Shown here piece after piece: positions 43,881 through 56,300 of a DNA stretch of 64,000 bases. Position 1 is the stretch's first letter, and each line of letters starts with the position of its first letter. The DNA lies in the NCBI GenBank assembly GCA_036925085.1, contig JAUPFP010000003.1:11810008-11874007 (forward strand), written 5' to 3'. This stretch comes from Brachycybe producta (lineage: Eukaryota; Arthropoda; Diplopoda; Playtdesmida; Andrognathidae). The notes under the pieces were generated by a model. It made no database searches and was not told the DNA's origin. It saw only the letters and a list, made by a program, of their open reading frames with translations. A program made the position numbers and the translations under genes.

Positions 43881-46800
43881 CTAGAAGCAAGAAGCAGACT
43901 GTCCAAATTGAACCAGCAAAAAAAAGTAAGAGAAAAGAGTTCCAGTCAACTAATTGTAAAAAAAAGTGAAGAAAATGAATAAATATATTTAGATTTTCGA
44001 AAGTTTGAACAATATTTAAAAAAAACGATATATGCACCAGCAATACGAACTCTTTCGTGACAGTGAAAAACCCAAAACCGGAAATTCCAATTGGTGGTCC
44101 ATTGATACGATTAGCAAACAGTATCATCTGTTGATAAAATAAAATATTAATGAATTATTTCAACTTATGGTGTGAGAGTAGACAAATAAAGGTCGATTCA
44201 CATTATACAGAACGTCAACGTAACATAAATTCAATACCATATCAAATACGTTTGTATTTGACTTAACATTGACTGTACGTTACGTAACGTTGGCGGTACA
44301 TTCCATGAGTTTGATGGTGCGCTTCGTGAGTTTTACGGTGCGCTCTGTTAGTTTGACGGCGCGCTCCGTGACTGTTAACGGTACGTTTCGTGACATTGTC
44401 CTTTTGTGTCGTTGCCATTCCGTATAATGTGAATTGACCTTTACGTTTCAATGTCTTGTCGTCTGACCTGCAACATTTCTTCACAGTTGGCTAACTTTGA
44501 TGACAAGGAATGTATGTCATCTAAACACTTGTGAGCCTGTCACAGTAAGATTCATATAAAAAGTTTATAATGAACTATTGTATGAAACATTTCTTCAAAC
44601 TTGCAGTAAGTTCAGAACTTAAATTTGTTATTAAAATGCAGTTGAAATGAATGAGAATTTTAAAAAATTACTCTGTGAGCAGCCACCCGAGCGGGTTGTT
44701 GGTCCCCTATCGGGTGCCTCCCCAGATGGCGGATAGGGGAATGCCCGCCAGTTATGGAGGGTACTGAGGGCATAAAATACTCAGGGCTGACCAAAACCAA
44801 ACCACGCCATTGCCGGTCTCCCAGCCCGGGTGCAAAAGTGGAGGGTCGATGTCAGGTTGGCAGCCGGTTGTAAAGATTTGCCAAATTGTTGGTTCAAAAT
44901 AGTATTCCGAATATAGTATATATAGTATATATAGTATTCCTAAATAGTATTCGCGTCCCACGCCATAAGCGATGCGCAGCTGCAACGCCCGGTGGCTGTG
45001 ATAAATTTGCGAGGGCTACCCCACAGTGGACGGGTTGGGCTAAAGAAGCGAGGCCAGCATCAACAACAAGGTCTTGGAAGTAGTGGTAGAAGTGGAGGTA
45101 CTAAACTTAGGTTTGGCACCTGGAATATAGGGAGTTTGACAGGGAAGCCTAGAGAGTTATCTGGTGTGCTAAAGGCTAGGAGGGTAAATGTTGTATGTCT
45201 GCAGGAGACAAAGGTGATAAATCCAGGGTCATGGGATGATGGGGATGGGTATACGCTAATTTATGCAAATAGTGAGGAGGGTAGAAATGGAGTGGGAATT
45301 GTCCTAGATTAGGAACTCAGACAGTGTGGTTGAGGTTAGGTGGATAAATAGTAGGCTGTTAGTAGTAAAGGTAGTTTGAGGTGGCATTGTTATAAATGTA
45401 GTTAGTACATATGGCCCCCCAGGTTGGATTAGATACAGCCAGGAAACGAGAATTCTGGGAACAGTTTGATGACCTGATATTGGGCCTGGGTAGGAAGGAA
45501 CAGGTCATAATTGGTGGGGACTTTAATGGACATGTAGGTAGAGGTAGGGAAGGGTTTGAAAAGGTACAAGGTGGGTGGGGCTATGGAGAGCAAAATAAAG
45601 CAGGGGAGTGTATCCTGGAGGCGGCAGTGGCACATAAGTTAATTTTAGCAAACACTATTCCAGAAGCGAGAGGAACATTTGATTACTTTTAAGAGCAGGG
45701 CAGGAAAATCTCAGATTGATCTCTTCATGATTCGGAGTGAGGATAGAAACGAGTGCAAGGATTGTAAAGTTATACCGAGTGAAAACCTAGCGGGACAACA
45801 TAGGCTAGTAATGTTAAACCTAAAACCTAGGGGTGCAAAACAGGTGGTCAGACATAGAGGAGAGACAGCAATTAGGTGGTGGGCATTACTAGACAAGGTG
45901 GAAGAGTTTAAGAAAATGGCAGGTAAGATAGCATGGGATTTAGATGGCACTGCAGGAGAGCTGTGGACAAGGGTAGCACAACAGATCCGTGATTGTGGAA
46001 ACGAGGTACTAGGGACAGTACGAGTAGGGGTCTCGATTAGACAGAGAAACTTGGTGGTGGGATGAGGAGGTACAGATGGCAGTTAAAAAGAAGAAAGATG
46101 CTTTCAAGACTTGGTGGCACAATGGAAGCAGGGAGGCCCAGATAGAATACAAGCATGCCAAGATAGAGGCCAAACAGCGGGTAGCCTTAGCAAAGTGTAA
46201 GAAATATGCAGACATGTATGCCAAGTTAGGTACCAGAGCAGGAGAAATGGCAGTATATAAAATAGCTAGGGCTCGAGAGAAGAAAGGCAGGGATATTGAA
46301 AAGGTGTTGAGTGTCAAGGATAATGGGGGAAAAGCATTGTGGGGTAGGGAGCCAGTACAGAACAGGTGGGGGGATATTTTAGTAAGCTTATGAATGAGGG
46401 GGTAGAGCATGAGCCTTTCACTGGAAGAAATAATGATGGAGAAAGAGTGGAGCAGGTTAGGTCTGAGGAAATTGTTCAGGCATTGCAAAAAATGAAGCTA
46501 GGGAAGGCTTTAGGGCCAGATGGGATACCAGTAGAGGTGTGAAAGGTCTTGGGGAATGTTGCCATTTCCTGGCTCACAAAGTTATTCAATAGATTGGCTA
46601 TGGGGGATAGAATGCCAGGAGCATGGTAGGACAGCTGGTTAGTGCCTATTTTCAAAGGGAAGGGTGATGTTCAGAAATGTGGGAACTATAGAGGTATTAA
46701 ATTGATGAGTCATATGATGAAGCTTTAGGAGAGAGTAATTGAAGCTCGATTATGGGGTAAAACTGCAATTGGGGGAAGTCAGTTTGGTTTATGCCAGGAA

Positions 46801-49800
46801 AATTCACAATGCACCCTATTTTTGCCGTAAGGCAAGTTATTGAGAAGTTTTGGGCTGCCAAGAAAGAGTTACACATGGTATTTATAGATCTAGAGAAAGC
46901 CTATGACAGAGTACCACAGAAGTTATTGTGGGAGGTCTTACAGAAAAAGGGGGTGGGTGAGAGTTATATAGATATGGTGAGGGACATGTATAGGGATGCA
47001 CGGACAAGCCTTGAGACTGCCTGGGGGTTCTCTGATAGTTTTCGTGTTAGGATTGGTGTGCACCAGGGCTCAGCACTTAGTCCATATCTATTCATTTTGG
47101 TCCTGGATGAGTTACTGGCAGGAGGTCCCCTGGTGTATGCTGCTTGCAGTTGACATAGTCTTAGTTGGGAAATCCAAAGTGGAACTCGATATAAGGTTAG
47201 AAGAGACTAGGAATGCCTTGGAATCAAAGGGGTTGAAAATAAGTAGGGCAAACATGGAGTACATGAAATTTCAGTGGGATGGGAAAGAACAGTTGAATGA
47301 GGGGATTAGACTTGGGGACAGCTTAATGCAGGAGGTGCATGACTTCAAATATTTAGGATCTGTGCTGCAAGATGATGTAATGGGAGCTTAGACTTAGACA
47401 TCACAAACCGGATAAAAGCAGGTTGGCATAGGTGGAGGCAGGCTAGTGGGGTAGTATGTGACAGGAAGTTACCTATAAAGTTGAAGGGGGTTTTAAATGT
47501 TTTAATAGGTTTTAAAAGGTTTTATAGGACAGTAGTCAGACCAGTTATGTTGTATGGGTCAGAATGTTGGGCAATCAAGAAGGTGCATGAGGATAGAATG
47601 CAGGTAGCTGAGATGAGATTGCTAAGGTTTATGAGTGGGGTGACCAGAAGGGATAAGATCAGAAATGATTTTATTAGGGGTAGTGTAGGGGTAACAAATA
47701 TAGTAGAAAAGATGCAGGAAAATAATCTGCGGTGGTTTGGGCATGTCCTCTGGAGCGGAGAAGATGGGCTGCTGAGGCAAGCAATGAACTTAGACCTGGG
47801 AATAAAACAGGGTAAAGGAAGACCCAAGCAAACCTGGGACATGGTAGTAAAACGGGATATGGTGGCATGTGGGGACACTGGGGGCTTGGAGCAAAGTCGG
47901 AACGAGTGGAGAGTTAGAACCAGCACGGCCGACCCTGCTGCTTGCGGGATAAGGTACAGGAAATGATGACTCTGCGAGCAGCCAAGAAGGCCTGTAGCTG
48001 AGGAACAGGAGTCGTAATTGCAGCATGCAAAATGGCATTGTCGAAACCCAAAACACAACAACAACAACAACAACAACGTTTTTTTGGCCGTGGGCACCCA
48101 CAAATTTTTTTTCAGGGGGCAAACCTTATTCATGTACAATAAACATAACTGAGTTATTTATTATGTATTGTTTGATGATGTAGTGTAAGGTTGGGACTTC
48201 AGCCCATATACCCAATGTTAAAGAAAAAATGTTCATTTTTAAAATACACAGTCATGGCAATATGTTTATTTTTCATATTTAAAGTTGTCTAATTTTGATG
48301 GTTCAAAGTGCAACGTGCACTTTAAATAAATGCCGATCTAGTGATATAATGACAAAAAATTGGTAAGTGCGGTTATATTTTGAAAAACTATTTCACAATC
48401 GCGAATTTCTAACTCGTATGTTAAACTTCATAGAGTACGTGCTCGTAAGCAAAAAAAAAACATCCATTAAAATGCTCGTAAAAATACATGAAAATAATTT
48501 TTAAAAAAACCAGAAAAAAATCAGCACGTGCGCCAATGTGTTGGCTTTGCTGTGGTTTAATTGTGGTTTTTAAAATAATTTTTAGGTATTTTAACGAGCA
48601 TTTTAATGGATAATAAGAGTTGGAAATTCGCGATTTTGAAATAGTGTTTAAAAACATAACCGCACTTGCCAATTTTTTGTCATTCTATCACTCGATCAGC
48701 ATATATTTAAGGTGCACATTGCATTTTGAAAACTTAATATTGGACAACTTTAAATATGAAAAATAAACATATTGCCGCCACTGTGTATTTTAAAAATTTA
48801 ACATTTTTTCTTTAACATCGGGTCAATGGGCTGAATTGAAAAAAAAGCCATGCTAGCGCTTTTTGTGGAGATTTTTCGAAGTAATTTTGTGATTTAGCTT
48901 CTTAAAGACGCTTTTTGTAATACATACCGAACAGTTAACAGTGCCTGCAGTCAAAGTAATTACAACCATAATCGACAAGAATCCTATTTCCACAGTTATC
49001 ATCAAGATTTTTACAAACTTGTCAGAATGACAATCGTATATAATGATGTAAGCTACAGCCAAGATGCTGATAGTTATGCTTCCGTAAAAAGTTAAAACGA
49101 AAAATCCGAATTTTTTGTTGACGGTGTTAACCAGATTGACAATTTGTATGTATTCAGATCGTTTATGTTCAATGTCGAAGCCAAGTCCGTTGCGTGGGTA
49201 GGCACCTCTTAGGTTTTTTGTTTCTGTTGTGAATACGGAATTGAAATGTTCAAAATTGAAATTTAGCATTACGCAAAGTTGAAGGTGAAAAGCAATTGGT
49301 AACACGCACACAGAAACGGCAAAAAAGCAACTAAAGATTTGCAATATATCGTAAGCAAAATAAATAATCGATATGTGCCACGGCCAATCAATTTCTAGTA
49401 TGTCTGGTGTTGTACTCGTAGACATTTGAAACGTTTGTGTGTATTCCTTGAATACCATCATCATACCTGAAAAGAAAAAATAGGTACTTTATAATTGTAC
49501 AAGAGGGCCATTCGTAATTTTTTGCCCCACACTTTTTTTTTAAACTTGGAAAAAGGTGAAATGTGGTGTAGTAATTAGTCCTGTTATACGTGCCGAATTG
49601 CAGGCACGTACTCGCTCCAAAATTCTAGGCCGCTCAAATACTGTTTATCTTGTTGTGAAGGAAGGGAGCGTTTCTGAATTACGAGAGGTTCTCGAGGGAC
49701 ACCCACTTTTGAGAAGTTCCGGAGAGCTTCACAATTTCGGTATGCTTGGGCGGGGGGTTAATTTTGAGATTCTCCACGGGCTACACAGTTTATAAAAGCT

Positions 49801-52800
49801 TCCGGGGCCCTTCCAGTTGGAGGAGGCTTCTCAGTTTCACGGACGTCTCAGCACGTTCTCCTACGGACACATGCCCTAAAACAATTTTCCCTAAATGCAG
49901 TTGCCCTAAAACCATTTGCCCTAAAACCATTTGCCCTAAAACCATTTGCCCTAAAACCATTTGCCCTAAAACCATTTGCCCTAAAACCATTTGCCCTAAA
50001 ACCATTTGCCCTAAAACCATTTGCCCTAAAACCATTTGCCCTAAAACCATTTGCCCTAAAACCATTTGCCCTAAAACCATTTGCCCTAAAACCATTTGCC
50101 CTAAAACCATTTGCCCTAAAACCATTTGCCCTAAATGAACTTGCCCTAAAACCATTTACCTTAAAAGGATATTTTCCTTAAAACCATTTGCCCTAAAGGG
50201 CCACAGGCATCCAAAAAATGCCAAATGTCGTAAATTTACACTACTGATTAGGGCAAATGTCGTTTTAGGGCAAGTAGTTTTAAGGCAAATGTCCTTTTAG
50301 GGCAAGTATCTTTATTGCAAATGTTCCACACTCGGCCAGTACGTGCCTGCCTTTGTGTGGTTTTTGACAGTCATTAGGGGACTTTTACCAACAAGATATT
50401 TGGACCTTTGTTACTAGGTGGTGGGAAGTTGCAGAACAAAGCTGTCGACAGTCAACAAGATATGACTAGTAGCAGCCATCCACACTTAAGCGGCAGTCAC
50501 ACTAGGCTGGTTTACAAGCCGCTGGTTGCTGCTGGCTATTAGCAGCAACAGCAAGCAGCAGCTGCTTTGGGTTCACACTTGTCCAGTCACTGCTGGTATT
50601 AGCAGTGCAAGTCATCCAATGATGCGGCAGTCACACTAGGCTGGTTTACAAGCTGCTGGTTGCTGCTGGCTGGTTGTAGCCAGCTAGCAGCATAGTCTGA
50701 ACTGCTACCAGCAGCTGCTTTCACCAGCGGGCTAGTAATTTTAACAGCAGCTGGTGAAGTTGGACATGTCCAACTTTAGCAGCTACCAGCTGGTCATGTG
50801 ACTCCCTTCCTGCTGCTGCCATCTAGTGTGAACTTTTTGTTGCTAGTAGTGGCACTAGTGGTAGTTGACACTCCACTGCTTGGGTTGGTTGTTGTTAGAG
50901 TTTGTGTTTTTGCAAGACGGTAATTGGATGATTTGCACTGCTAATACCAGCAGTGACTGGACAAGTGTGAACCCAAAGCAGCTGCTGCTTGCTGTTGCTG
51001 CTAATAGCCAGCAGCAACCAGCGAATTGTAAACCAGCCTAGTGTGACTGCCGCTTATAGAAACATTTGGTGACAGTTTCTACGTGTTGCCATTTATCCTT
51101 TGAAAGGGAAATACGACAAAATAGAACATTTCGCGACTAACAACAGAAAACATTTAGTAACCTCCCAAAACATTTGTTAACTAGTAGCAACTTTGTCTTA
51201 GAAACCGTGGCGCAAGGAAAAATTATTGTTTCTATGTGGACATGGCTTAAGAATGCAAGTAGATCATTTATTTTGTCCGTGTAGGGTTAGATAGAGCCAC
51301 TAGCTCTAACTTAGAAATGTACTGACACTCTTCTCTCTTCACTTATATGTTCTGGGTGAGGTTGTTTTGATTGTTGGGTGTTTAGGACGCTTTTATAGCT
51401 AAAAGGAGTTATATTTCAACTACGTACTGTAATTGGCGAGTGTCAGGGGCGTAGCTAGGCAACCGCGAGACCCGCAACTGCGGGGGAGCGCAGGAGGTTT
51501 GGGGGCGCAAAAAACGAAATGAAAGTTATGTAGTTTCAAAAGTAATTGAATAAATTAAGCAAGTGATTCCGAATTGCTTGCTTAATTTATTCAGTTAATT
51601 TCGAAAGTAAATCGACTTTCATTTAATATTCAATTTTAAAAACTACACGGCAGAGGAACGGTCGGAACAACGGTAGGAATAGTCGGAAAAATAGTACGAA
51701 CAATCGGAAGGTTAGGTTTAGTTAACTTAAGCTTGTTGCAGGGAGGCTGGGGGCGCAGCCTTTAGTTTTTAAAGAATTATTAAATCAAATTAGTCTTTTG
51801 ATTAATGGTCGGAACGATGGACACATTTGTTTTAATAATTCTTTAAAAACTGGAGGGGCTGAGCCCTCCAGACACCCTGCAACAAGCTTAATTTCCTAAC
51901 CTTCCAAATGTTCCTACTGTTGTTCAGACCTGTTCCGCCATTCATCAAAATAGCACCCCCACTCAGTATGAGGGCTATTTGGAAAGGGAGGTAAGGGGGC
52001 GCAAAGTTTTTAATGGCATGGAGGGGGCGCAACAAAGCCGAGCTTCGCCACTGGCGAGTGTAGTTTGGAGGGTTGGCGCTATCTACCTTGCATTTACACA
52101 AGTATTTTTTTTAATGGAGCCTTCTTAAGAATTTGAATTTGAATTTGAATTTGAAAAATTACTCTGCAAGCAGCCATAAAGGCCTATGGCAGAGGGACAA
52201 GAGTCCAAGTGCAGCATAGAAAATGCATTGTCAAAACCAGAAAATATCAAACCCTAATGATATAAACCCAACAACAATTTCAATATTTTTTAATGCTGCA
52301 AATATATGCATTGTCAAATCAAAACAAAATTATGACTCCCATAAAATACGTTTTTCCTGCACAAAATCCCCAGCAAGCGAGTTCCATTGTCGAATCGCCC
52401 TCGGGACAAATGACCAGTAATAAGAATCTGTTCGTGCAAAAAACCTCTCCAACTTTATTAGAGTGGTCACCCCTACCCAAATATAATGCCCTGCAAAGTT
52501 TACTTGAAGTAGGTTTAGGGCAAGAGTCTTCTAGCATTCGATTAAAGATATTAAGACTAAAATCTGAACGTCTTGCAAGTAAACTATCCCAACCAAGCTC
52601 TGAAAGCATTTTAGTTACACTGTCGGCATATCCATATTTACCACAAACAAACCTAGCAGCCCTGCGTTGGACCATTTCTATAGAGTGAGCTAAGTCCTCA
52701 GTGTGGGGATTCCACACAGAGCTGCAGTATTCTAGATGGGGACATACTAATGATTGATATGCTATACATTTTACCTCCCTGGGACACCTTCTTAGAACGC

Positions 52801-54883
52801 GTTGACTAAACCTAAGCATCTGCATAGACTTGGAAATAATCTGTTCGACATGCAGCTTCCAAGAAAGTTTAGCTGTAATCGTTACCCCCAAATATTTATA
52901 AGAATCTATGTTATTAAGTGGAATGGCCCCTATTCTATATGGAAATATTATTGGATTCCTTCCCCTAGCTACCCTCATTACACAACATTTTCCCTTATTA
53001 AGTTGAAGTTGCCATTTAGAACACCATGCCTCTATTGCTTTCAAGTCACTATCAATAATATGGCAATCATTGTCAGAGGTAACCTCACGATAAATTATTG
53101 TATCATCTGCAAATAGCCGGCAATTGCTGCTAACTTGACTGCTGAGGTCATTAATATACAAAAGAAACAGAAGCGGACCCAACACACTACCCTGAGGAAC
53201 CCCTGATGTAACCCCTATCCAGTCAGATTCAGACCCACCTGCAACAACCCTTTGTTTCCTATCACTCAAAAAAGAATGCACCCATTTATACACCTGTTTA
53301 CCCAATCCATACCCACTAATTTTTGTCATTAGTTTTGAGTGAGAAACTGTGTCAAATGCCTTGCAGAGATCAAGAAAAACCAAATCTATCTGACTGCCTT
53401 TGTCTAAAATTTTCTGAAGGTCATCAACTAAAAGAATAAGCTGGGTTTCACATGAACACCCCTAAGAAACCCATGCTGGTTATCACACAAAAGATTGTTT
53501 TCCATAAGAAAATTCATTGAGGAGGAATATACAATATGTTCAAGGACCTTGCAAACTATTGAGGTTAAAGACACGGGTCTGTAATTAGTTACCTGAGACT
53601 TGTCTCCTGATTTAAAAATTAGGCTAACATTAGCTAATTTCCACATATCTGGTACAATACCTACATCTAAACTCTGTTGAAAAATTAACTGAAGGTATGG
53701 ACCCAACTCTTGTGCAAGATTTTTTAAAATGATAGTATACATCCCATCTGGACCACAGGTTTTATTTGAGTCTAATTTTAGAAGTTGCTTGACTATCCCA
53801 TCTGCAGTTATTACAATTTGATCCATAAACAGAGATGCTGAAGGAAAACCCTCATGTGGTATGCCATCATCAATTGTGAAGACCTTCTTGTATTGTTCAT
53901 TTAATAAGGTAGCTTTCCCTACTGGATCTGAAACAAGCTTCCCATTTGTGTCAACCAGAGAAGGAATAGATTCTCTACTTCGCCTAGAGTTCTTGATGTA
54001 ACGCCAAAATAATGTTGGGTCCGTTTTTAACCATTCTCCAAGCGTTTCTGTTTTAAAATTATCGTGAGCTACGAACCTTGGATGTTGGCACACGGACAAC
54101 GTTTTAATGGTCGTCTTCGACTGCAAAATGAAGTCGGAATGTGGCTCGTTTGCAAAGGTCCGGAGGTGTCTTTCCATAACAATATACATTGCAACCGCAG
54201 CCCAGCCATCTGCAACAACGTTTTGCAGTCGAACTCAAGACCACATTCCCAATTAGGGCTCTAGCTCGTTACAAATTAATTTTTCGAAAGGAATTTTTGT
54301 TCGTTTATATAACGCGTTTTATATGAAACTTACCAACAATATGAAAAAGGATGATAATTAGAAAAACAGATAGAATTAAATTACGTTGTTTTACAATTTG
54401 CGCTGGTAACACATTTCTGTGTAGTCGAGATTTTAAGAGGCAAGAATATTGACGAAACAGATCGGTGAAATCGGCATTTTTGCAGAGGATATGAAAGAGA
54501 ACAATGTTAATGAAATTCTGCAAACCCCAAGCGCTATAATTGACTGCCAGAGTTAAATTAATGAAATTGAACTCGACACTTTGAGAAATGACCGGTTTGA
54601 AAAGAATTGCGAAAAAAAACAAGTTGAAAAATGCAGCAAATAAGTAGTAATACTTCCAGAAGATGTTTGTTGCTGTCCTTTTTCCTTGGCATTGACGAGG
54701 TTTCGGAGTGTCATTTTCACAAAAAAATAACCCACCCAGTCGCATGCAGAATAACATTGGTTTTAAATACTTGTAAAGTTCAGTTTTTTCAATATTGCAT
54801 TCGTTTAAAGGTGATTTGTAATCATCATTAGATGGTTTATAGAAAAAAGGTTCCTCGCGTCTGATTTTGTCAACGGTGCTCAT
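43881..54883 (-). CDS. Gustatory receptor Gr-D, intact five-exon gene (438 aa)
   Basis: A seven-transmembrane chemoreceptor of the Gr family. Exons: 1, 54883-54334 (MSTVDKIRREEPFFYK; YLKPMLFCMRLGGLFF; TM1-3; donor GTAAGT); 2, 49466-48928 (GMMMVFKEYT; FHLQLCVMLNFNFEHFN; DIEHKRSEYIQIVNLVNTVN; TM4-6; donor GTATGT); 3, 44536-44468 (AHKCLDDIHSLSS; donor GTCAGA); 4, 44127-44038 (MILFANRINGPPIGI then GFFTVTKE; donor GTGCAT); 5, 43949-43881 (LTGTLFSYFFLLVQFGQSASCF then TAG). The coding length is 1317 bp with no stop, a normal Gr length. Phases 1,0,0,0 match Gr-B and Gr-E. The C-terminal SYFFLLVQF is the family signature. This is the only Gr in the window that is both complete and undamaged. Introns are 4867, 4391, 340 and 88 bp. 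Confidence 0.9.
44189..44441. mobile_element. MITE occupying Gr-D intron 3
   Basis: The left end AAGGTCGATTCACATTATAC pairs with inverted right end AAGGTCAATTCACATTATAC. TA on both sides. It makes up 253 of the 340 intron bases. Confidence 0.9.
44686..47968 (+). mobile_element. Near full-length RTE-clade LINE (3.28 kb)
   Basis: It is flanked by a 16-bp duplication ACTCTG(T/C)GAGCAGCCA (44670-44685, 47969-47984). Endonuclease: RFGTWNIGSLTGKPRE, VVCLQETKV, IIGGDFNGHVGRG and SQIDLFMIR. Reverse transcriptase: HMVFIDLEKAYDRVP and GVHQGSALSPYLFILVLDELL, then the catalytic box reads LAVDIVLVG, so the first Asp of FADD is gone. C-terminus: YGSECWAIKKV, LRWFGHVL, GIRYRK then stop. Several stops and frameshifts divide the frame. 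The length and nearly absent 3' UTR fit RTE. It lies in Gr-D intron 2, inside an older reversed LINE 3' end. Confidence 0.9.
47969..48080 (-). mobile_element. Older LINE 3' end split by the RTE
   Basis: Together with about 44655-44685, this matches the 3' terminus of the 52130-54065 LINE (AGCAGCCAAGAAGGCCTGTA...GCATGCAAAATGGCATTGTC). An (AAC)n run follows. The shared GTGGGCACCCACAAATTTTT text at 48085-48150 recurs at 55345-55420. Confidence 0.75.
48190..48898. repeat. Foldback family F, most complete copy
   Basis: The left arm (48190-48450) and right arm (48590-48890) are reverse complements, for example CATATTGCCGCCACTGTGTA at right and the inverted form at 48245. The loop contains CAGCACGTGCGCCAATGTGT. 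Related copies at 22330-23015 and 11580-11885. It ends about 30 bp from the Gr-D exon 2 donor. Confidence 0.85.
49870..50150. repeat. 15-bp satellite array CCCTAAAACCATTTG
   Basis: About 16-18 nearly identical head-to-tail units. Degenerate inverted units (GGGCAAATGTCC) follow at 50230-50320. The 15-bp period explains the open ICPKT/VLGQM frames. Confidence 0.98.
50489..51054. mobile_element. Foldback MITE, TA target, duplicated terminus
   Basis: The ends AGCGGCAGTCACACTAGGCT and the exact inverse are flanked by TA. A second internal copy of the left terminus begins near 50629. Stem sequence GCTGGTTGCTGCTGGCT recurs. In Gr-D intron 1. Confidence 0.85.
51444..52053. mobile_element. Non-autonomous hAT element with 8-bp duplication
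   Basis: The left end is CAGGGGCGTAGCTAGG and the right end CTTCGCCACTG. GCGAGTGT is duplicated at 51436-51443 and 52054-52061. GGGGGCGCAA recurs near both ends. 610 bp, non-coding. Confidence 0.95.
52130..54065 (-). mobile_element. CR1/L2-like LINE, RT and 3' end
   Basis: The RT domain is almost fully readable: CGPDGMYTIILKNLA, TNYRPVSLTSIVCKVLEHIVYS, then after one 1-bp frameshift near 53445, LVFLDLCKAFDTVSHSKLM, TSGVPQGSVLGPLLFLLYIND, RLFADDTIIYREV (catalytic pair intact), YKYLGVTITAKLSWKLHV and PHLEYCSSVWNPHTEDL. The 3' UTR ends GGCTGCTTGCAGAGTAATTT followed by (CAAATT)n. The 5' part (ORF1, endonuclease) is missing. In Gr-D intron 1. Confidence 0.9.
54066..54250. repeat. Short foldback next to the LINE 5' break
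   Basis: ACAACGTTTTAATGGTCG...CGACTGCAAAATG pairs loosely with CAACAACGTTTTGCAGTCGA...ACCACATTCCCAATTAGGG. Non-coding. Confidence 0.45.
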
Positions 54884-56300
54884 TGCGGTGACAAGTTATT
54901 TAAAAATATACTTTGTGGGGGATTTTGTTCCGTAGAATTAATCTGATTCGTATTATTGTAGTTCAAAATATATATACATATATAGCGTACCATATAAGTC
55001 ATTTCTTAATTGAATTAGTTCCCATCATGTTCATCATATTAAGAAATAAACAATGACTTACCTACTACTTGCAATATTTCTAAACCAATATTTGCTTTTC
55101 TTTTTTTTCCACTAATATTTTGTTTGATATCGGTATTTAATATATATTAATATACAGTAAGTAAATTGCTAAAGTAATTTTAATGCAATTAATAATCTTT
55201 CTAATAAAATACAAACAATATCACCAGAAATTATTATTTTAAGGAATTACTTTGCAACAACTCCTGTGGGGTTTTTGGCATGTTTTTGGTTGTCATTTGT
55301 TGATGTGTTACCAAAATAAAAAACGTTGCTACAACAAAGGAAACGTGGGCACCCGCACAATTTTTTCAGGGGGTAGTGGGGGGCAAATCTTACTCATGTT
55401 TCAATAAACATAACTAAGTTAGTTATACCTTGTACACACATCAGTTAATGGAATTCAATTTAAATGTGTTTAGGTGATATATACGGATTCCAGTTACAGA
55501 CATGAATCAAATAAAAATTGACTTTATTATTAATATTTTAAATTGAAATACTAAATCAATATTTTGTCAATAGTTTATATATTATATTTCAGTATTAACT
55601 CAATATTTTGAGATTATTAACTTGAATAAATTGAATTCGATATATTGTTTGTTTGTCCTTCACAGGGCTCTGTAGAACACGTTTAATTGTACTAGGTATA
55701 AGGTTGGGACTTCGAAATATTAAACTTAGAACGAGGTATAGGCGACTGTGAATAATGAAACGTGCCAAACAAAATTCATAATAAATAAATATTATCAGAT
55801 CTATGGAGGGGCAAATTCCCCCTTGCCCCCCTCCGTCTACCCTCCTGCAGGTGCCCTTGAAAGGAAATTAATTTTCTTAAACGCGTAAAAAACATTGTTG
55901 TTTCTTTGGTAAAAATCTTTATAGCTAATTATATATGATTGTGAAATGGTTTTTAACTAGAAATGGGACATTCGAATGAGACTAATCTTCAAAAAATATT
56001 CGAGATTCGTAAACTCAAATCTTCGCTCTTTTTTCGTCTTTCGAATTTTTTGAATCCTAACCTAAAAAAACTGTTAAAAACGTTGTTAAAATTAGTTTTA
56101 ACTCCATTGACGTCCAATAGAAGTGTTCACTAACAAAAAACGGCGATTGTTGCAATTTCGGTGGAACTCCGGATCACCAATATCACCTTGTGGCAACCCT
56201 GAGTGAAGCCACACTGTTTTTTATTATTAATAATTTAATATTTAATTTGATTTGATTTGATTGTATCTTCTTAATGAATAATATAGTATTACTAGTGGGG
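54884..56300. other. Gr-D 5' flank, AT-rich, no gene seen
   Basis: It contains the GTGGGCACCC(A/G)CA repeat at 55345-55420 and a relic of the ACTACGGAGCCC terminus near 55670. Otherwise nothing recognised. Confidence 0.5.

Noticed and set aside
43858-44127. Gr-D exon 4 read as one 89-codon final exon
   Set aside because: Gr-B and Gr-E show the same donor after 90 bp and a short last exon with (T/S)YxxLxxQF. Splicing restores the family signature in all three.
49870-50150. CRISPR-like direct repeats
   Set aside because: Units are contiguous with no spacers, and the setting is eukaryotic.
49870-50150. Telomere-like CCCTAAA repeat
   Set aside because: The unit is 15 bp with ACCATTTG between; it is interstitial and not a telomeric array.
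49746-50155. Open frames repeating ICPKT and VLGQM
   Set aside because: Product of the 15-bp satellite, not a protein-coding gene.
50520-51010. GCTGCTGG-rich block as a CAG/CTG-type expansion
   Set aside because: The motif belongs to the stem of a TA-flanked foldback MITE rather than a trinucleotide array.
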